From Cupriavidus sp. U2 (GTDB lineage: Bacteria > Pseudomonadota > Gammaproteobacteria > Burkholderiales > Burkholderiaceae), in contig NZ_RCOG02000006.1 of assembly GCF_009663685.2 (NCBI RefSeq), positions 62,001-126,000 on the forward strand: 64,000 nucleotides of DNA, written 5' to 3'. The translations under genes and the position numbers were made by a program. Shown here in pieces: positions 17,891 through 27,308 of this stretch. A model generated the notes under the pieces. That model worked only from the letters and a program-made list of their open reading frames with translations. It was not told the origin of the DNA and ran no database searches. Numbering within the stretch: position 1 is the stretch's first letter; every line of letters starts with the position of its first letter.

Positions 17891-18401
17891 GGCCGCAGCA
17901 CACTTCCTGCAGCGCCATGACTTGCGCCTGGCCACGGCGGAGTCCTGCACGGCGGGGCTCATTGCATCGCATATTGCCGACGTGCCCGGTTGCGGCGGCA
18001 CGCTGAAGTGCGCCATCGTTGCCTATTCGCCCGACGCCAAGGAGCAGATCCTTGGCGTCAACGCCGAATTGATCGCGCGGCACGGCCTGACCAGCGAGGC
18101 GGTATCGCTGGCCATGGCGCAAGGCGTGATGCGGATCAGCCAGGCCGATGTGGCCGTCGCCAACACGGGCGTGGCCGACGATGGGGCGCCCGATGGCACG
18201 CCGCCCGGCACGCAGTGCTTTGCGTGGCTGGTCCGCTTGCCGGGCACCCCGATATGCGAATACACCGAAACGCGCCAGTTCCGCGGGGATCGTACCCAGA
18301 TCCGGCAGGCCGCGGCGCTGTGGGCGCTACAACGGATTGCGCACTACCATGCGCTAGCCACTGCCGCGCGCCGTGACGGCGCTGGCACGGCCCATGCGTG
18401 A
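17877..18401 (+). CDS. pncC: Nicotinamide-nucleotide amidase (CinA C-terminal domain, PncC type)
   Basis: 174 residues, corresponding to the stand-alone CinA C-terminal domain. PncC-type enzymes deamidate nicotinamide mononucleotide to nicotinate mononucleotide in NAD recycling. Visible signatures are LATAESCTAGLIASHIADVPG with the catalytic Ser/Cys region, a CAIVAYSPDAKEQILGV loop, the VAVANTGVADDGAPDGTPPGTQ block (canonical TGIAGPxGG is altered here) and the ETRQFRGDR motif. GGAGG precedes the ATG. Because TGIAGP is changed to TGVADD, activity may be altered. Confidence 0.85.
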   Translation: MHPAEAAAHFLQRHDLRLATAESCTAGLIASHIADVPGCGGTLKCAIVAYSPDAKEQILGVNAELIARHGLTSEAVSLAMAQGVMRISQADVAVANTGVADDGAPDGTPPGTQCFAWLVRLPGTPICEYTETRQFRGDRTQIRQAAALWALQRIAHYHALATAARRDGAGTAHA

Positions 18402-18576
18402 GGTGGTTGCGCAACAGCGGCGATCCCATCCATTGCCAGCGACGCGCTGGACGAGGACACTACGCGCTTGTCCGCTTTGCCTTCGTTTCGCACAGGCCGC
18501 CCGTGGAGCGCCCCGCGTGGCGGCGTGACGGCTTGCTTTTATAGTGGGATCATTGCCACAGCGTGGTCCGGATGTC

Positions 18577-18993
18577 ATGAAACAACATGCAGTGGTGGGA
18601 ACGGCCGACATGCCATTCATCAAGCCGAAAATCAGAGCTACGGTCATTTGCGTCCGCGAAGGGCACGTTCTGCTTGTCTCGAAGGACGGCGTACGCTGGG
18701 CCCTGCCCGGCGGGCGACCCGACGACCAGGAATCGCTGGTGGAAGCCGCATGGCGCGAACTGCGCGAGGAAACTGCGATCGAGGCCAAGTCGCTGACCAC
18801 GGCCTTTCAGTTCATTGGCGCCACCACGGTGCACCACGTGTTCGCGGCAGCCGTGGGCAAGTCTGCCACGCCCAAGCCTCGCAACGAGATCAAGTACCTG
18901 AAGTGGGCACCGCGCGACGTGCTGGAAAAACTGACGACCAGCCCCACCACGCGGGCCATCGTGTCGCAGTATTTCCTCGCCAGGGCCAGCTGA
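18577..18993 (+). CDS. NUDIX hydrolase
   Basis: 138 residues from MKQHAVV; a start at 18610 (MPFIKPK) is an alternative. The Nudix box G-x5-E-x7-REUxEE is intact as GGRPDDQESLVEAAWRELREET, with the metal-binding glutamates present. Such enzymes hydrolyse nucleoside diphosphates linked to another moiety; the substrate cannot be predicted. The C-terminus has EIKYLKWAPRDVLEKL. It is followed by a long perfect hairpin shared with the converging DUF4142 gene. Confidence 0.9.
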   Translation: MKQHAVVGTADMPFIKPKIRATVICVREGHVLLVSKDGVRWALPGGRPDDQESLVEAAWRELREETAIEAKSLTTAFQFIGATTVHHVFAAAVGKSATPKPRNEIKYLKWAPRDVLEKLTTSPTTRAIVSQYFLARAS

Positions 18994-19024
18994 CGTCTGC
19001 GCCGGGGCGCGAAGATATTGCACC

Positions 19025-19059
19025 GTGTTTGCAGATCCGCCGTCTGGATCTGCAAACAC
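19025..19059. terminator. Bidirectional hairpin between NUDIX and DUF4142 genes
   Basis: A perfect 14-bp stem, GTGTTTGCAGATCC / GGATCTGCAAACAC, with a 7-nt loop lies between two converging genes (stops at 18993 and 19072). There is no T-run, but the stem is the longest perfect one I noticed and its position suggests termination from both sides. Confidence 0.7.
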
Positions 19060-19071
19060 CGGCAAGGCTCC

Positions 19072-19641
19072 CTACTTCACTTCCGACGCCATTTTCTGCG
19101 CCATCTCCAGATGGTGCTCCAGCGTGGGCAGCGTCTGACGCGCGAACGATTTGACGCCATCGTCCTTGGCATCGTCTGCCGCCTTGCGGAACAGCGCCAC
19201 GGCATCCTGGTGCGCATCCACGCCAACCTGCTGCGCATAGGCCCGGTCGAACTCGGCGCCCTTCAGCTGCCCCAGCGTGGCCAGCACCTGCTGGTCCTTC
19301 TGCAGCGGCGTGGCTGGCAACTGCACCCCCAGCCTTTGCGCCTGCTGCTTCAGCTTTGCCTCGGCGGCGCGATGGTCCTGGATCATCTGCGTGGCAAACG
19401 ACTTGACGGCGGGACTGCCGGCGCGGCTTTGCGCCAGGTTGCTGGCGTCGATTTCCAGCGTGCCGGCCATGGCGGCCTTGCGCAGGAACATGACATCGCC
19501 GTCGCCGGCCATGGCGGTGCCCGGCTGGTCCGACAGCGGTGCGGCGTGCGTGCCCGGGGGTGCCACGGACATGACTGCCGCTGCGGCCGCAAGCATCAGG
19601 AAACCGGTAAGTCCGGTAAGTCGCCCGGTGGATATTGACAT
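19072..19641 (-). CDS. Secreted DUF4142 protein
   Basis: 189 residues. A signal peptide (MSISTGRLTGLTGFLML, AAVMSVAPPGTHA) precedes a four-helix DUF4142 domain: FLRKAAMAGTLEIDASNLA, FATQMIQDHRAAEAKLKQQA, FDRAYAQQVGVDAHQDAVALF and the C-terminal LPTLEHHLEMAQKM. The family is ferritin-like in predicted fold and common in envelope stress loci; the His/Glu residues could bind metal but no activity is established. GAGGA precedes the ATG. It is divergent from the small hydrophilic gene at 19781. Confidence 0.88.
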   Translation of the reverse strand: MSISTGRLTGLTGFLMLAAAAAVMSVAPPGTHAAPLSDQPGTAMAGDGDVMFLRKAAMAGTLEIDASNLAQSRAGSPAVKSFATQMIQDHRAAEAKLKQQAQRLGVQLPATPLQKDQQVLATLGQLKGAEFDRAYAQQVGVDAHQDAVALFRKAADDAKDDGVKSFARQTLPTLEHHLEMAQKMASEVK

Positions 19642-19780
19642 GGCAATCCTCGCTTGGTGGTGGATCGGTGCAAAGGAAGAAAGGCAAGCGCCATGCCGGA
19701 TGCGCAAGGACCGGCAGGCCGGGCGGCCATTGGCATGATGCTTGCGGCATTCCGGCCGCGATTGCCATCAGGAGACCGTG

Positions 19781-19996
19781 ATGCCCAGCAAGCCACATAC
19801 CGGCACGCCAGCCGAAAAGCGCGGCGGCGCCAATCCCGGCGTGCGCACCGACCGGCGCGCCGACCAGTTGAAGAGCCGCAGCGCAGATCCGGGCCAGAGC
19901 AGCTATGGCGGATTCCGCAACGAAGATCCCGGCGCGCAACATCAGGCCACGTCGTCATCGCCGGATGAACGCGCGAAAAAGGGCCGTGGGGCCTGA
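19781..19996 (+). CDS. Small hydrophilic protein, unknown
   Basis: 71 residues, very hydrophilic and low-complexity (Pro, Gly, Arg, Ser, Asp), with no predicted secondary-structure core: MPSKPHTGTPAEKRGGANPG at the N-terminus and AKKGRGA at the end. GGAG stands before the ATG. It resembles the small disordered stress proteins found with DUF4142 and BON genes, but I assign no family. It lies 43 nt before the BON protein on the same strand. Confidence 0.6.
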   Translation: MPSKPHTGTPAEKRGGANPGVRTDRRADQLKSRSADPGQSSYGGFRNEDPGAQHQATSSSPDERAKKGRGA

Positions 19997-20039
19997 CGTG
20001 TCACCGATCAGCCATGGAAGTCAGCCAGCGGGAGAAGTC

Positions 20040-20741
20040 ATGAACCGAGACAGCAGGGACGGCGGACATCGCGACGATCGATTCCTCGACGACTGGCGCG
20101 GGCCGCCGCGCGATTACGGTGGCGATCCGCGACGCATGGAACGCATGCGCTATACAGGCCAGGCCGGCTGGGGCATCGGGCACGGTTATCCCGACGAAGT
20201 GCGCGACCGCGACGATGGCAGTGGCGTCTACCGCCATGGCGGCACGCCCGGCGAACGGCGCTGGCGCGACGGTTACGGCACGGCCCGCGGCAGCGGTGTC
20301 GATGACCAGGCGTTGCCCGGCGCCTACGGCCATGGTCCCGGCGGCTCCGCGCGCCCGCAAGGACGGCAGCAGCCAGCCGGGCCCAAGGGCTATACCCGCC
20401 CGGACGAACGGATTCGCGAAGACCTGTGCGAACGCCTGGCCCATGCGGGCCGGCTCGATGTGCGCGAAGTCGAGGTGGCGGTGTCGGAAGGATGGGTCAC
20501 GCTCTCCGGCACGGTGCCGGCGCGCCCGCAGAAGTACCGCATCGAGGACATCGCCGCATCGGTGTACGGCGTCAAGGATGTCGAGAACCGGATCAGGGTG
20601 CTGCCCGGCAGCGGCGATACGCGCTGGACGGAACAGTCTAGCCAGCCGGGGCTCACCGGCCAGCTTGGCCGCGCGGGCCAGACCGCGAGCCAGAACGTGG
20701 GTGAGGACGCGGGCCAGGACGCCAACCCGAACCCGGCCTAG
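20040..20741 (+). CDS. BON-domain protein with long hydrophilic N-terminus
   Basis: 233 residues from MNRDSRDGG, preceded by GGAGAAG. The first 115 residues are Gly/Arg/Asp-rich and probably disordered. Residues about 120-190 form a BON domain: [61 protein letters not shown] domains bind phospholipid or proteins and occur in stress and envelope proteins. There is no signal peptide, so it is cytoplasmic or peripheral. The tail ([14 protein letters not shown]) is again low-complexity. Confidence 0.83.
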   Translation: MNRDSRDGGHRDDRFLDDWRGPPRDYGGDPRRMERMRYTGQAGWGIGHGYPDEVRDRDDGSGVYRHGGTPGERRWRDGYGTARGSGVDDQALPGAYGHGPGGSARPQGRQQPAGPKGYTRPDERIREDLCERLAHAGRLDVREVEVAVSEGWVTLSGTVPARPQKYRIEDIAASVYGVKDVENRIRVLPGSGDTRWTEQSSQPGLTGQLGRAGQTASQNVGEDAGQDANPNPA

Positions 20742-20785
20742 AGCACGGACTGGAGCACCGCCTACAGCACGGCAAGATCTGCCCG

Positions 20786-21877
20786 CTACAACCCGAAATA
20801 CTGGCCGTTTCCCACGATGCGGGGCCGTTCGCTGTCGGGAAAGCGGCTTGCCGCGAGCAACCGCCGCAGGGCGTCGCGGCCCTGGTCGAGCGCACCCACG
20901 TAGTACGCGCTGACCACCAGTTCATCAAGCGCGCGCCAGGCGTAGACCGATTCGTCGACGAACAGCGCATCGGTCGGCATCGGCAGGTTGGCGGCCTGTT
21001 GCGCGAACAGGTGCGCCAGCGCGAATTCACTGCGCATCCGGTGAAAGCGCGCCAGTTCGCACAGCGGTTCCGCCCGGGTCGGGCGTTGCTGGTAGGCGTC
21101 CAGATAGGCCGCCTGTACGTCGGCGGGCGCGTCGCCGCGCCGCTCGCGCAGGACGGCGACCTGAAAGCGCGCGAACCAGACCTCCTCGTCCCAGCCACCC
21201 ATCGCGGCGCGTTCGTCGTAGAGGCGCACGGCATCGTCAAGCTTGCCGGCGTCGCGATAGCTCTGCGCCAGATAGAAGCGGTAGCGCGTGTTGGCGGGCT
21301 CGTCGCGCACGGCCTGTTCCAGCACGGCGATATCGCGCAGGTAGGTCTGCGGGTCGCGCGCGCGTGCACCATCGCGCGCCACGACGATGGTGGCCTGAGG
21401 CAGGGCCTCCCAGCGGTGCGGCGCGTCCTGCGTCAGAAATTCGTGCAGCACGCCTTCCCAGCGCCAGGGCTGGTGGGCGCGCACCAGCGCGTTGCGCAGA
21501 TAGTGCCAGCCGTCGAGTTCACAGCGGAACTGATAGCCATCCGCCTGCAGGTCGGGCCAGCGGAAGTCCGGCGCCATGCGCAGTGTTTCGTCGGCGTCGA
21601 TGCACAGCAGATAGTCGCCCTCGCCGCTGTCGTTGCCCAAAGCCGTACGGGCCAACGCCATGGCCTCGTTGCGGTTGTGGGCGAAGTTGCGCCACGGGCG
21701 TTCGTGCAACGCGCCGGGCATGTCGGCCATGAAGCGGCGGATCACGTCCTGCGTGCCGTCGCTGGACCCGGTATCGACGATGACCCAATGGTCGATCCAT
21801 GGCTTCACGCTGGCCAGGCAGCGTTCGATAACCGGGGCTTCGTCCTTGACGATCATGTTCAGGCAAATGCGTGTCAC
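20786..21877 (-). CDS. Family 2 glycosyltransferase with C-terminal TPR-like region
   Basis: 363 residues from a GTG preceded by GAGGA. The N-terminal GT-A domain begins [18 protein letters not shown] and continues with [12 protein letters not shown] and the DXD-type [13 protein letters not shown] segment ([10 protein letters not shown]). The C-terminal 180 residues resemble tetratricopeptide helices ([38 protein letters not shown]). This combination is typical of SunS/TPR-linked glycosyltransferases acting on proteins or lipids in the cytoplasm. The acceptor is unknown. The divergent neighbour is the collagen-like lipoprotein, a conceivable but unproven substrate. Confidence 0.87.
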   Translation of the reverse strand: MTRICLNMIVKDEAPVIERCLASVKPWIDHWVIVDTGSSDGTQDVIRRFMADMPGALHERPWRNFAHNRNEAMALARTALGNDSGEGDYLLCIDADETLRMAPDFRWPDLQADGYQFRCELDGWHYLRNALVRAHQPWRWEGVLHEFLTQDAPHRWEALPQATIVVARDGARARDPQTYLRDIAVLEQAVRDEPANTRYRFYLAQSYRDAGKLDDAVRLYDERAAMGGWDEEVWFARFQVAVLRERRGDAPADVQAAYLDAYQQRPTRAEPLCELARFHRMRSEFALAHLFAQQAANLPMPTDALFVDESVYAWRALDELVVSAYYVGALDQGRDALRRLLAASRFPDSERPRIVGNGQYFGL

Positions 21878-22102
21878 CGCGATCCTCGCTGGCTCAAAAA
21901 TCCGGGGCGAAGAATACCCGCTTTTGGCCGCGCGGTGCTGGCCGGTCGTGCGGCACTGTCTGCCCCACCAAGGTGGGGGATGATTTTGAAGTTTCCCCCT
22001 TCCTGTTCATCGCTAAGATGCAGCCGCGCCAAGCGCGGCGGCCCTCGCATACCGGCCCGGCGGCGCATCAATAAAACCATCAATTCAAAAAGGAACGGGA
22101 AA

Positions 22103-23296
22103 ATGAAACAACAACAATGGGCTGCCGCCCTATCGGTGGCCACGTCGGTACTTCTTGCAAGCTGCGGTGGCGGAGACGGCTCCGGAAGTGCGGCCAGCGC
22201 CCCGGCAGCCCTGCCGGCCGCGACGATTTCGGGCACTGCGGCCACCGGCGCGCCGATCACGAATGCCGCACTGACGGTCAAATGCGTGAGCGGCCAGACC
22301 ACCGTGACGACCGCATCGGACGGTAGCTGGAGCACTTCCACGGCGAACCTGGCGCTGCCGTGCGTGGTGCGCGTGACCACGGCCACCGGCGAAGTGTTGC
22401 ACTCGTACATCGAATCGGCCGGCACAACCAACGTTACGCCGATTACCGAACTGGTTGTGGCGGCCGCCTATGGCAATGCCGACACCGAAGCGTTCTTCAC
22501 CAATTTCTCGACGGTATCGGCCGCCGCGGCCAGCGAAAAGCTGGCGCTGGCCATTACCCAGGTCAAGCAGCGCCTGTCCACGCTGGGCGTCAACGCGGAT
22601 TCGCTGAACCTGCTCAACCAGAAATTCAATCCGCGCAACGGCGACAACTACGATGATCGCCTGGAAGAGATCGCGGCCAAGCTCAAGCTGACCAATTCGA
22701 CGCTGGCCGCATTGTCGAACGATGTGGCACAGGGCAAGGTGGGTCCGGTGGGACCGACTGGCGCGACCGGTGCCACCGGCGCGACCGGCGTGGCCGGGGC
22801 TACCGGGGCAACGGGCGCGACAGGTGCCATGGGTCCCACGGGTGTCACGGGTGCTACTGGCCCCGCAGGCGCGACCGGTGCGACGGGCCCCACGGGCGCG
22901 ACGGGGCCTGCGGGCGCAACGGGGGCCACGGGTGCCACCGGTCCTGCAGGGGCAACCGGCGCGACGGGTGCCACTGGCGCCACCGGCGCCACGGGTCCCG
23001 CTGGCACGGTCCCGGGCCTTGGCGGCACCGACGGAGGCTACAGCGGCGGTGCCGGCAATGGGGTCGACTGCATGATGGGGAGCATCTGGCTGACCGCCGT
23101 GCCTTTTGGCGCGGGCATGCGCGCCAACGGCGCCCTGCTGCCGATCAGCCAGTATTCCGCGCTGTTTTCGTTGTTTGGCACCCGTTTTGGTGGTGACGGC
23201 CAGAACAACTTCGCGTTGCCGAACCTTACCGCCGTGGAGCCCACGGGTCTTTACTACGTGGTGTGCACCGACGGCATATACCCGTCCCGCCCGTAA
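22103..23296 (+). CDS. Collagen-like lipoprotein with phage tail-collar domain
   Basis: 397 residues. The lipobox LLASC (Cys20) gives a lipid anchor, followed by a Ser/Ala linker. Residues about 35-110 form a small beta-domain ([22 protein letters not shown]...), then a helical region. About 30 uninterrupted Gly-X-Y triplets (residues 214-303) follow, mostly GAT with GPA/GPT. A C-terminal domain resembles the phage tail-collar fold: [52 protein letters not shown] precedes the ATG. It should be a surface trimer on the cell with a triple-helical stalk and a binding head, possibly an adhesin. A perfect terminator follows. Confidence 0.85.
   Translation: MKQQQWAAALSVATSVLLASCGGGDGSGSAASAPAALPAATISGTAATGAPITNAALTVKCVSGQTTVTTASDGSWSTSTANLALPCVVRVTTATGEVLHSYIESAGTTNVTPITELVVAAAYGNADTEAFFTNFSTVSAAAASEKLALAITQVKQRLSTLGVNADSLNLLNQKFNPRNGDNYDDRLEEIAAKLKLTNSTLAALSNDVAQGKVGPVGPTGATGATGATGVAGATGATGATGAMGPTGVTGATGPAGATGATGPTGATGPAGATGATGATGPAGATGATGATGATGATGPAGTVPGLGGTDGGYSGGAGNGVDCMMGSIWLTAVPFGAGMRANGALLPISQYSALFSLFGTRFGGDGQNNFALPNLTAVEPTGLYYVVCTDGIYPSRP
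22742..23011 (+). repeat. Collagen-like Gly-X-Y coding repeat (30 triplets)
   Basis: 9-bp degenerate unit GGY-GCR-ACS in tandem, encoding GAT with occasional GPA, GPT, GVA and GAM. There is no interruption of the Gly register. The repeat is prone to length change by slippage. Confidence 0.9.
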
Positions 23297-23307
23297 GACA
23301 GCGCAGT

Positions 23308-23347
23308 GAAGCCGGACGCCGCAGCACGCGGGCGCGCGTCCGGCTTC
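23308..23347. terminator. Bidirectional terminator between collagen-like and LLM genes
   Basis: A perfect 12-bp stem, GAAGCCGGACGC / GCGTCCGGCTTC, with a 16-nt loop sits 11 nt after one stop and 17 nt before the other converging stop. Confidence 0.8.
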
Positions 23348-23364
23348 GTCGGTTTCAGCGTCGG

Positions 23365-24729
23365 CTAGGCCACCCTTGCATCCGCCGCCGCGCGCCGCCG
23401 TCCGGCCGGCCGCGCCAGCCCCAGATGCTCGCGCAGCGTGGTGCCCGTGTATTGCTCGCGGAACAGCCCGCGCCGGCGCAGTTCGGGCAGCACCAGTTCG
23501 ATGAAATCGTCGAGCCCGCCGGGCAGCCACGGTGGCATCACGTTGAAGCCATCGGCGGCTTCGCCTTCGAACCACGCCTGCAGCTGGTCGACGATCTGTG
23601 ACGGCGTACCGTGGATCGACCAGTGCCCGCGCGCGGTGGCAACGCGCCGGCACAGCTGGCGGATCGTCAGCCCTTCCGCGCGGGCGACACCGGTCACCAG
23701 CTGGAAGCGGCTCTCGGCGCCATTGGGCTCCTGCAGGTTGTCGGGCAGCGGGCCGTCGAGCGGATAGCCGCTCAGGTCGATGCCGCCCAGGTGCTGCGAC
23801 AGCAGTGCCAGCCCCACCGACGGCAGGATCAGGTCCTGCAACGCCTCGAATTTTTCCTCGGCTTCGGCGGCCGTGCGCCCCACCACCGGGAAGACGCCCG
23901 GCAGAATCTTGAGCTGGTCCGGCGAGCGGCCAAACCGCGCCAGCTGGCCCTTGAGCCCGCGGTAGAACGCCTGTGCGCCTTCCAGCGACTGCTGCGCAGT
24001 GAATATCACCTCGGCGGTACGCGCTGCCAGTGCCTGCCCGGCCTCCGACGATCCGGCCTGCACGATCACGGGATGCCCCTGCGGTGGCCGCGATACGTTG
24101 AGCGGCCCACGCACCTGGAAATGCTTGCCCCGGTGATCGAGCCGGTGCAGTTTCTCCGCCACGAAATGCACGCCGCGGGTCTTGTCATGAACCAGGGCGT
24201 CGTCTTCCCAGGTATCCCACAGGCCGGTCACCACATCGACGAATTCCTCGGCGCGCGCATAGCGGTCCGCATGCTCGGGATGCTTGTCGAGGTTGAAGTT
24301 GCGCGCCTCGGCATCGGACCACGACGTCACCACGTTCCAGCCCGCGCGGCCGCCGCTCAGGTGGTCGAGCGAGGCGAACTTGCGCGCCACGTGATAGGGC
24401 TCGTTGTACGTGGTGGAAACCGTCGCCACCAGCCCGATCCGCTGTGTGACGGCCGCCAGCGCCGACAGCAGCGTCAGCGGCTCGAACGTGGCCGCGCGTG
24501 CCGTGTGCGGCAGCGTGGCATCGTCCATGCCGCGAATCGCCACGCCATCGGCCAGGAACAGTGCGTCGAAGCCGGCCGATTCCGCGCGCCGGGCCAGCGC
24601 CGCGTAGTGCGCCAGACTGCGGCCGGCGTCGGCATGGGCCTCGGGATGGCGCCAGCCCGCCACATGGTGGCCGGTGGCCATGACGAAGGCGCCGAGATGG
24701 AGCTGCCGTGGGGATTGCGTCTGGCTCAT
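23365..24729 (-). CDS. LLM-class flavin monooxygenase (NtaA/SnaA/DmoA group)
   Basis: 454 residues. These FMNH2-dependent monooxygenases act on nitrilotriacetate, dimethylsulfide, dibenzothiophene sulfone and similar substrates. Visible hallmarks are HLGAFVMATGHHVAGWRHP, the FDALFLADG and TFEPLTLLSALAAVTQRIGLVATVSTTYNEPYHVARKFASLDHLSGGRAGWNVVTS blocks (family core), and PQGHPVIVQAGSSEAGQ. It needs a flavin reductase, which is not in the window. Its ATG is 2 nt after the stop of the TauD-type gene, so the two are co-translated in an organosulfur operon. DmoA (dimethylsulfide to methanethiol) is attractive given the methanethiol oxidase next door, but the substrate is unproven. Confidence 0.9.
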   Translation of the reverse strand: MSQTQSPRQLHLGAFVMATGHHVAGWRHPEAHADAGRSLAHYAALARRAESAGFDALFLADGVAIRGMDDATLPHTARAATFEPLTLLSALAAVTQRIGLVATVSTTYNEPYHVARKFASLDHLSGGRAGWNVVTSWSDAEARNFNLDKHPEHADRYARAEEFVDVVTGLWDTWEDDALVHDKTRGVHFVAEKLHRLDHRGKHFQVRGPLNVSRPPQGHPVIVQAGSSEAGQALAARTAEVIFTAQQSLEGAQAFYRGLKGQLARFGRSPDQLKILPGVFPVVGRTAAEAEEKFEALQDLILPSVGLALLSQHLGGIDLSGYPLDGPLPDNLQEPNGAESRFQLVTGVARAEGLTIRQLCRRVATARGHWSIHGTPSQIVDQLQAWFEGEAADGFNVMPPWLPGGLDDFIELVLPELRRRGLFREQYTGTTLREHLGLARPAGRRRAAADARVA

Positions 24730-24731
24730 GG

Positions 24732-25646
24732 TCAGGCTGCCTTGCGTTGTTCGGCCACGGGCGCGGGCTTGACCGCACGGCTGGGCTGGCCATCGACACT
24801 GACCGGCACGTCGCCGGCGATGGTGACGCGGCGCACGATGCGGTGCGCGTCGCCATAGTCGTTGATGGCGTAGTGCTGGGTGGCCCGGTTGTCCCAGATC
24901 GCCACGTCCTCAGCCTGCCAGCGCCAGCGCACCGTGTTTTCCAGCCGATGCACATGGCTCTGCAGCAGCGACACCAGGTGCGCGGAATCGGCCGACGAAT
25001 AGCCGAGCAGCTTCTTGACGAAATGGCCCAGTACCAGCGTGCGTTCCCCGGTCTCGGGGTGGACGCGCACCACCGGGTGCTCGGTTTCATAGAGCGTGGA
25101 CGTGAACAGTTCGCGATGACGGCGTGCGCCGGCATCGTCGGGCAGCGGGCGTGACGCCGCATAGTCGTAGTCGTTGGTATGCAGCGCCCAGAGCTGGTCT
25201 GCCAGCGCGCGCAGCGGCGCAGGCAGGTCGTGGTAGGCGGCCGCCGTGTTGGCCCAGACCGTATCCCCACCGGCGGCAGGCACTTTCACGGCGCGCAGCA
25301 CGGATACCTGCGGATAGGCCAGGTCGAAGGTGACGTCCGTATGCCAGGAATTGGCGCGGCCGCCGTGTTGCGAGTCAAGTTCGAGCAGGACCGTGCCGTC
25401 GCGCGACGGTACCGTGGGGTGCGGCACCGGTGTGCCGAACAGCTTGCCGAAGGCCTGCTGCGAGGCGTCGTCGAGATGTGCCTGCTGGCGGAAGAACAGC
25501 ACCTTGTGGCGCAGCAGCGCGGCGCGAATGGCGGCGAACGTGGCGGGCGGCAGGTCGCCATCGAGACGAATGCCGCGCACTTCGGCGCCAATGCGTCCCG
25601 CTACGGGGTGGATATCGAGTTCGACCTGTGGCTGGGTTTGCGTCAT
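24732..25646 (-). CDS. TauD/TfdA-family 2-oxoglutarate dioxygenase
   Basis: 304 residues. These non-haem Fe(II) enzymes oxidise taurine, alkylsulfonates, sulfate esters or 2,4-D, releasing sulfite or sulfate. The facial triad is visible as WHTDVTF (His-x-Asp) and the distal His in [26 protein letters not shown], with the 2-oxoglutarate-binding Arg following. The start is MTQTQPQ after GGAG; upstream in-frame codons are not conserved. It lies between the ABC ATPase and the LLM monooxygenase. Alkylsulfonate or sulfate-ester dioxygenase (AtsK-like) is most likely. Confidence 0.92.
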   Translation of the reverse strand: MTQTQPQVELDIHPVAGRIGAEVRGIRLDGDLPPATFAAIRAALLRHKVLFFRQQAHLDDASQQAFGKLFGTPVPHPTVPSRDGTVLLELDSQHGGRANSWHTDVTFDLAYPQVSVLRAVKVPAAGGDTVWANTAAAYHDLPAPLRALADQLWALHTNDYDYAASRPLPDDAGARRHRELFTSTLYETEHPVVRVHPETGERTLVLGHFVKKLLGYSSADSAHLVSLLQSHVHRLENTVRWRWQAEDVAIWDNRATQHYAINDYGDAHRIVRRVTIAGDVPVSVDGQPSRAVKPAPVAEQRKAA

Positions 25647-25687
25647 GGGAGGCTCCGGGTACAAGTAGGGCAGTGGATCAGCAACGT

Positions 25688-26479
25688 TCAATGGGACAGC
25701 GCAGCCTGGGCGCCGGGCGTGGCATGCAGCGCGCCAAATTCGCGCATCACCTGTTCGCGGGCCTGCGCGAACGCCGGCGACGCCCGGTCGCGCGGATGCG
25801 GAAGGCCGATCGGCAGCACGCTGCGAATGCGGCCGGGCCGGGGTTCCATGATGACGACGCGGTCGCCCAGGAACACGGCCTCTTCCACATCGTGCGTGAC
25901 CAGGATCATCGTGATGCCTTCGGCCTGCCAGATGCGCTGCAGCTCGTGCTGCAGGTGGGCGCGCGTGATGGCGTCCAGCGCGCCGAACGGCTCGTCCAGC
26001 AACAGCACTTCGGGCCGCGTCACCAGCGCGCGGGCAATGGCCACGCGCTGCGACATGCCGCCTGACAACTGGTACGGATACGCGTTCTCGAAGCCTTGCA
26101 GCCCGACCAGTTCGATATGCGACTGCACCGTGCGGAACCTGTCGCCTTCGCTGAGCTTGCTGTTGATCAGCGACAGCCCGATGTTTTGCGACACGGTCAG
26201 CCACGGGAACAGGCGATGCTCCTGGAACACGATGCCGCGCTGCAGGCTGGTGCCGGCCACGCGCTGCCCGTCCAGGCGGATGTCGCCACGGTAATCGTCT
26301 TCGAGTCCTACCACCAGCCGCAGCAGCGTGGACTTGCCGCAGCCGCTGGCGCCGACGATGCTGACAAACTCGCCGGGGGCGATCGATAGCGATACATCGT
26401 CGAGAACGGGCAGTGTCTTGCCCTTGACGTCGTAGTGCTTGTGCAGATGGGTGATGTCGAGTGTGCCGGCGTGTGGCAT
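25688..26479 (-). CDS. ABC transporter ATPase, sulfonate/nitrate type
   Basis: 263 residues. Walker [11 protein letters not shown]-loop FQEHRLFPW, signature [15 protein letters not shown], Walker [12 protein letters not shown] and the switch THDVEEAV are all intact. The [12 protein letters not shown] type of Q-loop is that of the SsuB/TauB/NrtD importers. It powers uptake with the two permeases and the binding protein upstream in the same operon. Confidence 0.94.
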   Translation of the reverse strand: MPHAGTLDITHLHKHYDVKGKTLPVLDDVSLSIAPGEFVSIVGASGCGKSTLLRLVVGLEDDYRGDIRLDGQRVAGTSLQRGIVFQEHRLFPWLTVSQNIGLSLINSKLSEGDRFRTVQSHIELVGLQGFENAYPYQLSGGMSQRVAIARALVTRPEVLLLDEPFGALDAITRAHLQHELQRIWQAEGITMILVTHDVEEAVFLGDRVVIMEPRPGRIRSVLPIGLPHPRDRASPAFAQAREQVMREFGALHATPGAQAALSH

Positions 26480-26500
26480 GAGGTTCTCCGGGATGTCAGT

Positions 26501-27298
26501 TCAAGCGGCTGCGACCGAACGGCCGCGCCAGCGCAGCAGACGGGCTTCGATGCGTGCGGCGATCCAGTTCAGCGTGAAGCCGACCAGGCCCACGACGATC
26601 ACGCCAAAGAGGACGAGGTCCATCCAGAAGTTCTCGCGGCCGTCGATCATGGTGTTGCCGATGCCCTTGCCCGCCACCAGCAGGTACTCGGCGCCGAGCG
26701 TGGCCAGCCACGCGTAGATCAGGCCCAGATGGATGCCGGCGAAGATCGACGGGGAGGCGGCGGGCAGCACCACGCGCCGGAATGTCTGCCAGCGCGAGAA
26801 GCGCAGCACGCGGGCCACTTCGAGCAGATCGGCCGGCACCGCGCGGATGCCTTCGAACGTGTTGAGCACCACCGGGAAGAACGCCGCCAGCGACAGGAAG
26901 ACCACCTTGGCCGCATCGCCCAGACCGAACCAGACAGAAATCAGCGGAATCCACGCGAACAGCGAGATCTGCTTGACGGTGTGGAACGTCGGCCCGACAA
27001 GCTTCTCGAACAGCCGGGACAGGCCCAGCGCCGTGCCGAACGCGAGGCCCGCCATGGTGCCGATGGCGAAGCCGGCAAGGTCACGCCACAGGCTGGCCTG
27101 CAGCGCGACGAACAGCTTGCCGGTGGTCACCTGATCGATGGCGGTGGCCCAGACCTTCGACACGGGGACAAGCAGCGGCGACGTCGACCAGCCGAAGCGC
27201 ACCGCGGCCCACCAGAGCAGGACCATCGTCAATGGCAATACCCAGCCGCGCAGCGCACGGGGGATGCGGAGCCTCCTGCGGATGGCAGATCCGGTCAT
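26501..27298 (-). CDS. ABC transporter permease, SsuC/TauC type (first of two)
   Basis: 265 residues with about six membrane helices. The EAA-loop region reads LLEVARVLRFSRWQTFRRVVLPAASPSIFAGIHLGLIYAWLATLGAEYLLVAGKGIG, the standard coupling segment of SsuC/TauC permeases. Start MTGSAIRRR; further upstream in-frame codons are not conserved. It lies 10 nt from the second permease, so the importer is likely a heterodimeric channel. Confidence 0.92.
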   Translation of the reverse strand: MTGSAIRRRLRIPRALRGWVLPLTMVLLWWAAVRFGWSTSPLLVPVSKVWATAIDQVTTGKLFVALQASLWRDLAGFAIGTMAGLAFGTALGLSRLFEKLVGPTFHTVKQISLFAWIPLISVWFGLGDAAKVVFLSLAAFFPVVLNTFEGIRAVPADLLEVARVLRFSRWQTFRRVVLPAASPSIFAGIHLGLIYAWLATLGAEYLLVAGKGIGNTMIDGRENFWMDLVLFGVIVVGLVGFTLNWIAARIEARLLRWRGRSVAAA

Positions 27299-27308
27299 GG
27301 GCGGCTCC

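Noticed and set aside
22742..23011. Collagen region as a minisatellite without coding role
   Set aside because: The Gly register is uninterrupted for 30 triplets and continues into conserved N- and C-terminal domains.
20999..23296. The collagen-like protein starting 1.1 kb upstream as a 765-residue protein
   Set aside because: The upstream part is antisense to the glycosyltransferase; the lipobox start at 22103 has AAGGAAC and a proper signal peptide.
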